This document shows, piece after piece, positions 16,601 through 21,263 of a stretch of DNA of 21,263 nucleotides. The number at the start of each line of letters is the position of its first letter. Position 1 is the stretch's first letter. Made by a program: the position numbers and the translations under genes. The DNA is from a virus: IMG/VR virus record IMGVR_UViG_3300044294_000263, positions 1 through 21,263 of that record; one strand, written 5' to 3'. The notes under the pieces are model-generated. The model was not told where the DNA came from and did not search any database. It saw only the letters and a list, made by a program, of their open reading frames with translations.

Positions 16601-19600
16601 TTTTATTGACATAAGACCAAGAGTTATCGAATATTCTAATAATAATACAAATTCTCCATTTTCTTTTTCTTCTAGAATTTTTTCAAATTCTTCGTCTGAA
16701 ACTCTTGTATCAAATACGACCATGATTGCTGACTATGAATATTATCTTGGAAGAATCGATAGATTATATTTGACAAAAGATGGGACATTTGAAGTTAAAA
16801 AAGGAGAACCATCAGACAATCCAAGGTCCCCAACTCCAAATGAAGAGGCATTTGAAGTTGCATTAATAAAAATGAATCCTTATATGATAAATGCAACTAA
16901 TGATTGCTCAATACAGATAATTCCACATAAAAGATATACAATGAATGATATTGGAAATCTTGAAAATAGAATTAAATCTCTTGAAAATTATACAACACTC
17001 TCTTTACTTGAATCTGATACTAGAAATTTAAGTATAAAAGATCCAAATACCGGATTAGACAAATTCAAATCTGGTTTCTTTGTTGATAATTTTAGAAATC
17101 ACAATTCTCACAATTTAACAGGTGAATCATATTTTGATATTGATATGACAACTGGAGAATGTAGGCCAAGATCTACAGAAAGAAATGCTGGATTAATTTT
17201 TGAAACTATTTCGTCAAAATTAAATCCAATAACTGCAGATTATCGTTGGATTGAGGATTTTGAATCTCCCAATATCACAAGGAAAGGGTCAGGATTGACT
17301 CTTGCATACAATGAAGTTAATTTTGTTTCTCAAGAATTGGCCACAAGAACAGAAAACTTAAATCCTTTTCATATTGCACTTTATGCAGGAAGTATTGAAA
17401 TTACCCCATCTTCTGATTTTTGGATAGAAGAAGTTTCCCTTAGTACACCAGATGTAGTGAAAATTGATTCTGTATTTAATGGAATGGCAAGTCTTCTTGG
17501 TGTAGAAAACCGTGAAAATGGGGGAATGGCAGCAAGTTATTGGAATTCTCACGAGACAACTTGGACGGGAAGAGAATTAATTAAAGAAGAATTGACTGAT
17601 AGTGAACTTATTGCGTCTACATCTTCATCTCAAGTTCTTAGAGGTGGAGGAGTAAGAGAAATCACTACGAGAAATGATACATTATCAAATGATTATTTAC
17701 AAATATTTGAAGAAACCGGAACAGATAAAGTATTTGGTATCGAATTGTCCTCTAGTGAAGAAAGAGTAAGCCTTGGAAATAGAGTAATTGGTGTGGATAT
17801 TTTATTTAATTGCAGATCCAGAAATATTGAAGTAGTTGGAAAAAGACTAAAACCAAATACAAAATATTATGTTTTTATGGAAAACACAAATATGACTGAA
17901 TATTGTGTACCAAAACTTCTTCCAGTCTCAATGACGAGAGGATCCTTTTCCACCTCGGACATTATTGATACTTCTACTACAAATCAAATTCCAGGAATAT
18001 CAAAAATAAGATTTAGAACAGCGCAAACAAATCATAAATTTGGACCATACAATAATCCAACAGACATATACAAAACAGAACCATATAGTTTAACAAATTT
18101 AACATCTTCATATTCAGGATCAAGTAATATAATAAATGTAGACACAGCAGGTCTTGCATATCACACAACACCCGATCATTTGGGATGGGTAAGAAAAGGA
18201 ATGGTTCTTGTCAATACACAAGGAACTGCAGAAGCAATTGTGAATGACTTGCAATTAATTAGTGACGAAAAAGGAAATTTAATTTTTTCATTACATATTC
18301 CTGATCCGAAAATAAAAAGTAATCCAAAATTTACTACTGGTTTAAATACGATAAGAATTACTACAAGTCCAATAAATTCAAATCAATTAAGTCCAGGAGA
18401 AAGTTCCGCGGAGGCAATATATAATGCTTCTGGATATTCTCAGAGCACTCAAGAACAGACTCTTTCTATTAAAACTCCAGAAATTGAAAGAAAACAAATT
18501 GGTTCCGATCAACCAGTAACAAGAATCTCTCAAAATATTGAAAACAGAATAGAAACAAGAACTACAACATCAGATACTGGTTGGTATGACCCAATCGCAC
18601 AATCATTCTTAGTCGAAAGGGACAAATATCAAGATGGTGTTTTTGTAACTGGAGGTGAAGTTTATTTCAAAACCAAAGATGATAATATTCCAGTGACAGT
18701 TCAAATTAGAACTATGAGAGATGGTTCTCCAACCACTACAATAGTTCCATTTGGACAAACAAATATCAACCCAGAAGATATATTACTTTCAGATAATGGG
18801 AGTGCTCCTACTAAATTTAGTTTCTCAACTCCAGTATATCTTCAAACTGGATACGAATATGCTTTAGTTCTTGCTACTCCCACAAGTAAATATCTCACAT
18901 TTATAACAAGAATGGGAGAAGAAGATTTAATATCAGGTTCTATAAGTAATAGACAACCATATCTTGGATCATTATTTAAATCCCAAAATAGTTCAACTTG
19001 GGATCCAAGCCAGTTAGAAGATTTGAAGTTTAAATTATTTAAAGCAAAATTTGTAACGAATACTCCATCTAGTTTTATTATGTACAACCAAGAATTACCT
19101 CTTGGTTCTATTCTCAAAGAAAACCCTGTAATTTCTTATTCGAAAAGACAATATGTATCAATTTCAAACACATCAATAACTTTTGGACAAGGAAATACCA
19201 TATTACAATCGACAAATTCCGCAAATATATTCTCTTCTGGTGGTCCAGTCAGTTTGGGCACTACATCATTGACTCTCGCATCTTCTGGAATTGGTCTGAC
19301 GGATGGAATTTATTCTGGTATAGGATTCACTTCTCTTGTTGGATTTGGAAATTCTTGTGTTGCGACAATTACTATTTCTGGTGGATCTGTAACTCAATTT
19401 AATGTCACTTCAGGAGGAACTGGTTACTCTGTTGGGGATTTATTACTTACAAATAAAATTGGTAATACTGGAACAGGTATAAGAGCAATTGTTGGAATAG
19501 TAACACTGACAAATCTTTTAGTATTAGACAATGTAGTATCAAATATAGATACTAGTTCTGAATTGACTTATTATAATTCATCTGGATCTTTATACAATAT

Positions 19601-20879
19601 CCCAGCACCTTTATCAGTAAATAATGATCATATTAGAGATGGATATACAATGTTATTTGATCACAGAAATCATGGAATGCATTCAAGTACAAATAAAGTA
19701 AGTGTTTTAAATTTCTCAAGTGATATTTCTCCTACATACTTATCTGCAGATATGAGTATAGACTCCACCACATTAACTGTTGGAAATTCTGGAATTTTAA
19801 CATCATTTGAGGGAAATCCAATAAGCGTTGGAAATACTGGTTACTTGCAAATTAATAGTGAAATTATTTCTTATAATTCAATATCTGGAAATACTATTAC
19901 AATTGCATCTAGAGGAATTGATTCAAGTTTAAAATCAAACCACCCAATAAATTCTTTAGTCTACAAATATGAATTCAATTCAGTTTCATTGAGAAGAATT
20001 AACAAAGATCACAATATAGACAATAGAGAAAAAACCTTTAATAATTATTATTTAAATATAAATGATGGAGGAAGAACATTCCCAACAACAAAATCCGGTG
20101 GAGGAAAAAATTTACAAATATCACAAAACATTCCATTTGAAATTATCGATCCAAGAATTAATACAATTACTCCAACAGGAACAAATATTACTGCAAGAAT
20201 AAAAACAACTTCCGGAACAAGTCTTAGTGGTAATGAAGCATCATTTAATGATAAAGGTTATGAAAATGTATCTTTAAACAAATTAAATTATCTAGATGAT
20301 CCAAGAATCATAGCATCTAAAGTCAATGAATATAATTTACTCAATAACCAAAAATCATTTGCTCTTGAATTAACTTTAATTACAGACAAAGAAGATGTTT
20401 CCCCTTTAATTGATTTAGATACTACAAATATTATTTTGACAAGCAATTTAGTTGACAATAAAACTATCGACTTCATAACAGATAATAGAATCAAAATACC
20501 AGGTTTTGATCCAAACTCCGCAATTTACGAAACAAAAAAAATAAGTTTAGAGTTTCCTTCAAATTCACTTTTTGTACAATTTGATGGTCATAGAGAATCT
20601 GTTGGTGATATTCGTGTATTATATAAGTTATACAGAAATGATAGTTCTGATTTTCAACAAGTATATATCCCATTTAATAGTGATGGGTCTCCGAATAAAT
20701 TTGTAAATTCAAATATTGGAATTAAAAATTTTAGTGAATACAAATTTACTGCCGATAATCTTCCACAATTTAATGGATTTATGATTAAAGTTATTATGAC
20801 ATCTACAAATCAAGCAAAACCACCAAGAATTAAAAATTTTAGAGCAATTGCTTTACGATCCTTTTCTATAAATGAATAA
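13617..20879 (+). CDS. Large DUF4815-type virion structural protein (baseplate/tail-fibre region)
   Basis: This 2,420-residue protein follows gp8 where T4 has gp9/gp10. The N-terminus (NVSPYFDDFDENKNYKRVLF, then RELTTLQSILQNQVEKFGQ and FKEGSVVIPGG, about residues 8-66) is the conserved start of DUF4815-type proteins of T4-like phages. A second conserved block is RYTMNDIGNLENRIKSLENY (about residues 1106-1125), probably a short coiled coil, followed by SLLESDTRNL and GLDKFKSGFFVDNF. A third, about residues 1653-1811, includes WYDPIAQSFLV, VTVQIRTMRDGSP, SFSTPVYLQTGYEYALVL, GSLFKSQNSSTWDPSQLEDL and ends FKAKF. The C-terminus has PPRIKNFRAIALRS, typical of this family. A Gly-rich repeat (19323-19499) and an 'EII..RG' module (19839-19970) lie in the last quarter. 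A peripheral baseplate or fibre-attachment role, possibly gp10-like, is inferred. The start is six bases after the gp8 stop, with no visible Shine-Dalgarno. Confidence 0.9.
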   Translation: MTQNTNLNVSPYFDDFDENKNYKRVLFKPGYPIQSRELTTLQSILQNQVEKFGQYFFKEGSVVIPGGSFYDDRYYSVKINPFFLNIPVNQYTRYLSDNEIKIKGETSGVTATVVNIITNVESEQGYDTLYVKYTSSGNDGETKTFQDGENLITLSDINYSIFNIPANSSFAQCISDNSTDIGSSASINEGIYFIRGFFVKVEKSTVILDQYSNTPTYKIGLLISEEIVTASSKNNDLYDNAKGFSNESAPGADRFKISATLHKKPITDQSDNDFVELIRVENGIIKKFVNEKTDFNIFKNELARRTYDESGDYYVNQFSIDVRESLNDRISNRGIYFENQLTQNGNTPSDDIFVLQVSPGRAYIRGFEVDKLSTSSIDILKPRTTKSKNNISLPIKIGNIVKINNLVGSPKIGFSTTYTISLLDRRLTNKQIGSATTIGVARVFDFNQKNISGVSTTQYEIRLFDIQTYTNLTIGFGITATEDSHIKGQYSGSTGYLKKSVSNGKILIVYNSKGEFQINEPLIINGINVGRNISSIRDYDFSDIKSVHSIVGVSTFAADLVLDNKNKLFSEASQFTISSTGKVTSPSVSDFSSLVKIGDIVQYSIPGFSTATFNRVTSVNRNELNLTSVSTVLGVCEGNIPQSDQNIIDFDVVIPYLEKSNDPGYIIPLQNDYVSSINVLDSTYIIRKQITKNITGSTFTFHLSDFGDNDLYFEPYSENNYILTWETGEKEVILDTQVSFSLDLREMTISGLSRTGNATITFILKRSKLSSKEKTLVRCSSLIINKSKFQGSGIESTTFSDGLTYSPKYGTRVQDDEISLNVPDVYRILGIFESNNIEEPNLPSIIVSSQSDTFTNNVIVGEEFIGNSSGSIARVVKIVSGQQLEFVYENEKFFDIGETITLKYSGIIANISSLIVGDRNIAQNYNLDSGQRLEYVDYGRIIKKKNISDPTRKLKIIFDYYSNNENSGTIETINSYNSLNYSTEIPSAFNKRSSDFIDIRPRVIEYSNNNTNSPFSFSSRIFSNSSSETLVSNTTMIADYEYYLGRIDRLYLTKDGTFEVKKGEPSDNPRSPTPNEEAFEVALIKMNPYMINATNDCSIQIIPHKRYTMNDIGNLENRIKSLENYTTLSLLESDTRNLSIKDPNTGLDKFKSGFFVDNFRNHNSHNLTGESYFDIDMTTGECRPRSTERNAGLIFETISSKLNPITADYRWIEDFESPNITRKGSGLTLAYNEVNFVSQELATRTENLNPFHIALYAGSIEITPSSDFWIEEVSLSTPDVVKIDSVFNGMASLLGVENRENGGMAASYWNSHETTWTGRELIKEELTDSELIASTSSSQVLRGGGVREITTRNDTLSNDYLQIFEETGTDKVFGIELSSSEERVSLGNRVIGVDILFNCRSRNIEVVGKRLKPNTKYYVFMENTNMTEYCVPKLLPVSMTRGSFSTSDIIDTSTTNQIPGISKIRFRTAQTNHKFGPYNNPTDIYKTEPYSLTNLTSSYSGSSNIINVDTAGLAYHTTPDHLGWVRKGMVLVNTQGTAEAIVNDLQLISDEKGNLIFSLHIPDPKIKSNPKFTTGLNTIRITTSPINSNQLSPGESSAEAIYNASGYSQSTQEQTLSIKTPEIERKQIGSDQPVTRISQNIENRIETRTTTSDTGWYDPIAQSFLVERDKYQDGVFVTGGEVYFKTKDDNIPVTVQIRTMRDGSPTTTIVPFGQTNINPEDILLSDNGSAPTKFSFSTPVYLQTGYEYALVLATPTSKYLTFITRMGEEDLISGSISNRQPYLGSLFKSQNSSTWDPSQLEDLKFKLFKAKFVTNTPSSFIMYNQELPLGSILKENPVISYSKRQYVSISNTSITFGQGNTILQSTNSANIFSSGGPVSLGTTSLTLASSGIGLTDGIYSGIGFTSLVGFGNSCVATITISGGSVTQFNVTSGGTGYSVGDLLLTNKIGNTGTGIRAIVGIVTLTNLLVLDNVVSNIDTSSELTYYNSSGSLYNIPAPLSVNNDHIRDGYTMLFDHRNHGMHSSTNKVSVLNFSSDISPTYLSADMSIDSTTLTVGNSGILTSFEGNPISVGNTGYLQINSEIISYNSISGNTITIASRGIDSSLKSNHPINSLVYKYEFNSVSLRRINKDHNIDNREKTFNNYYLNINDGGRTFPTTKSGGGKNLQISQNIPFEIIDPRINTITPTGTNITARIKTTSGTSLSGNEASFNDKGYENVSLNKLNYLDDPRIIASKVNEYNLLNNQKSFALELTLITDKEDVSPLIDLDTTNIILTSNLVDNKTIDFITDNRIKIPGFDPNSAIYETKKISLEFPSNSLFVQFDGHRESVGDIRVLYKLYRNDSSDFQQVYIPFNSDGSPNKFVNSNIGIKNFSEYKFTADNLPQFNGFMIKVIMTSTNQAKPPRIKNFRAIALRSFSINE
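19323..19499 (+). repeat. SGxGY-type repeat in the DUF4815 protein
   Basis: The core reads GSVTQFNVTSGGTGYSVGD, flanked by alternating hydrophobic strands (CVATITISG before, GTGIRAIVGI after). It is closest in form to the unit at 10647-10718 of the giant gene (SVISFDIENSGYGYSIGD), sharing the 'GYS-[IV]-GD-[VL]-L' ending. Confidence 0.7.
19839..19970 (+). repeat. 'E-I-I-x-Y ... RG' beta module in the DUF4815 protein
   Basis: The segment reads GYLQINSEIISYNS, then ITIASRGIDSSLKSNHPINS and LVYKY. It aligns by eye with the two modules in gene 2 (2022-2126 and 9753-9896), including the E-I-I/L-x-[YV] strand, the R-G or R-S turn and a final His-x-x-[GN] segment. Confidence 0.6.
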
Positions 20880-21159
20880 ATTTTTAAAAGTAGAATCTGA
20901 TTCAACTTTAGTTAGAGATTCTGATTCAAATGCAATTATTAATACAAATAAAAGTGAATTTGAAAAATTTTTGAATTTTTCAAAAATAAAATATAAAGAA
21001 AAAGAACAATTTGAAAATTTAAAGAAAGATTTGAATTTATTGAAAGAATCAAAATTAAAAGAAATAGAAAAAACAAAACAACTAGAAAATGATGTAAAAA
21101 ACATAAAAGAAGAAATAAAAGAAATAAAAAATCTCCTTAAATATATTGTAAACAAATGA
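20872..21159 (+). CDS. Small charged coiled-coil protein of unknown function
   Basis: This 95-residue protein starts inside the end of the DUF4815 gene, overlapping it by 8 bases in another frame (ATGAATAA). Residues 1-30 (FLKVESDSTLVRD, then NAIINTNKSEF) resemble the N-terminus of small uncharacterised proteins that I recall at this place in other marine T4-like phages. Residues from about 35 to 90 are almost entirely Lys, Glu, Leu, Ile and Asn with a heptad-like spacing, ending NVKNIKEEIKEIKNLLK-like, so a coiled coil is likely. There is no signal peptide, membrane segment or catalytic motif. Tight overlap with a structural gene suggests co-translation and a role as a minor structural or assembly protein, but no function can be assigned. 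The antisense frame over this gene is a compositional shadow. Confidence 0.75.
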   Translation: MNKFLKVESDSTLVRDSDSNAIINTNKSEFEKFLNFSKIKYKEKEQFENLKKDLNLLKESKLKEIEKTKQLENDVKNIKEEIKEIKNLLKYIVNK

Positions 21160-21161
21160 TT

Positions 21162-21169
21162 TATAAATA
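21162..21169 (+). promoter_or_regulatory. T4-type late promoter box TATAAATA before the last gene
   Basis: An exact TATAAATA octamer begins three bases after the stop of the small coiled-coil gene and ends 29 bases before the ATG at 21199. This position fits a late promoter with a leader of about 20 bases. No clear Shine-Dalgarno follows it. Confidence 0.7.
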
Positions 21170-21198
21170 TCTAATATATAATCCAATTTCTTATAGTA

Positions 21199-21263
21199 AT
21201 GGCAGCATATGTTAGCAACATAGTAATCGATATTGGATCTGATTTTGAGCAGACTTTTAACCT
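21199..21263 (+). CDS. Probable virion structural protein, N-terminus only (runs off window)
   Basis: Only the first 21 full codons are present: MAAYVSNIVIDIGSDFEQTF followed by N and an incomplete codon. The form 'MA-x-Y-V-x-N-[IL]-x-I-D-x-G-x-D-F' is the N-terminus I associate with a virion structural protein lying downstream of the gp8/DUF4815 region in marine T4-like phages. It has its own late promoter box 30 bases upstream. Little more can be said from this fragment. Confidence 0.7.
   Translation, partial: MAAYVSNIVIDIGSDFEQTFN

Noticed and set aside
20867-20874. TATAAATG overlapping the start of the small coiled-coil gene
   Set aside because: It has one mismatch to the late box and overlaps the ATG itself, so it could not drive that gene.
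20853-21155. Antisense frame of 100 residues opposite the small coiled-coil gene
   Set aside because: It is dominated by Phe and Ser, the mirror of Lys/Glu-rich AT-rich coding on the + strand, and has no start signal or family resemblance.
1-21263. Diversity-generating retroelement, CRISPR array, tRNA or mobile element
   Set aside because: I saw no reverse transcriptase, no variable/template repeat pair, no regularly spaced repeats, no cloverleaf-forming segment and no transposase; repeats here are divergent protein-level modules.

Overview
This window looks like part of the tail/baseplate structural cluster of a T4-like myovirus (contractile-tailed phage). It is very AT-rich (roughly 25-30% GC by hand count on a few lines). 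Gene order, protein landmarks and low GC fit the marine T4-like phages of Prochlorococcus/Synechococcus or SAR11; the host cannot be fixed from the sequence. All genes lie on the + strand, packed almost end to end. I see no tRNA, CRISPR array, insertion sequence, integrase or host-derived metabolic gene.

Layout. (1) 1-1730: baseplate wedge protein gp6, with its N-terminus cut off by the window edge. (2) 1734-12023: a giant 3,429-residue modular virion protein between gp6 and gp8, the position of gp7 in T4. It has a conserved N-terminal domain, a YHYH-like domain in the middle, and many copies of at least four kinds of short beta-rich module. (3) 12048-13610: baseplate wedge gp8, longer than T4 gp8 and carrying a glycine-rich repeat insertion. 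(4) 13617-20879: a 2,420-residue DUF4815-type virion protein where T4 has gp9/gp10. (5) 20872-21159: a small charged coiled-coil protein overlapping gene 4 by 8 bases. (6) 21199 to the window end: the first 21 codons of another protein, probably structural.

How they work together. gp6 and gp8 are wedge components of the T4 baseplate. The two giant proteins between and after them are probably wedge-associated or peripheral baseplate/fibre proteins that connect the wedge to the host-recognition apparatus; this is inferred from position and family resemblance. Two exact copies of the T4-type late promoter box TATAAATA sit in the only two real intergenic gaps, before gp8 and before the last gene, which fits late expression of virion genes.

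The most unusual features are the size and mosaic repeat structure of the gp7-position protein, the sharing of the same short modules between adjacent but otherwise unrelated genes, and the fact that genes 1-4 share one reading frame across 20.9 kb, broken only by three TAA codons. I see no evidence of a wholly new system such as a defence island, retroelement or novel RNA; the novelty lies in the structural proteins.
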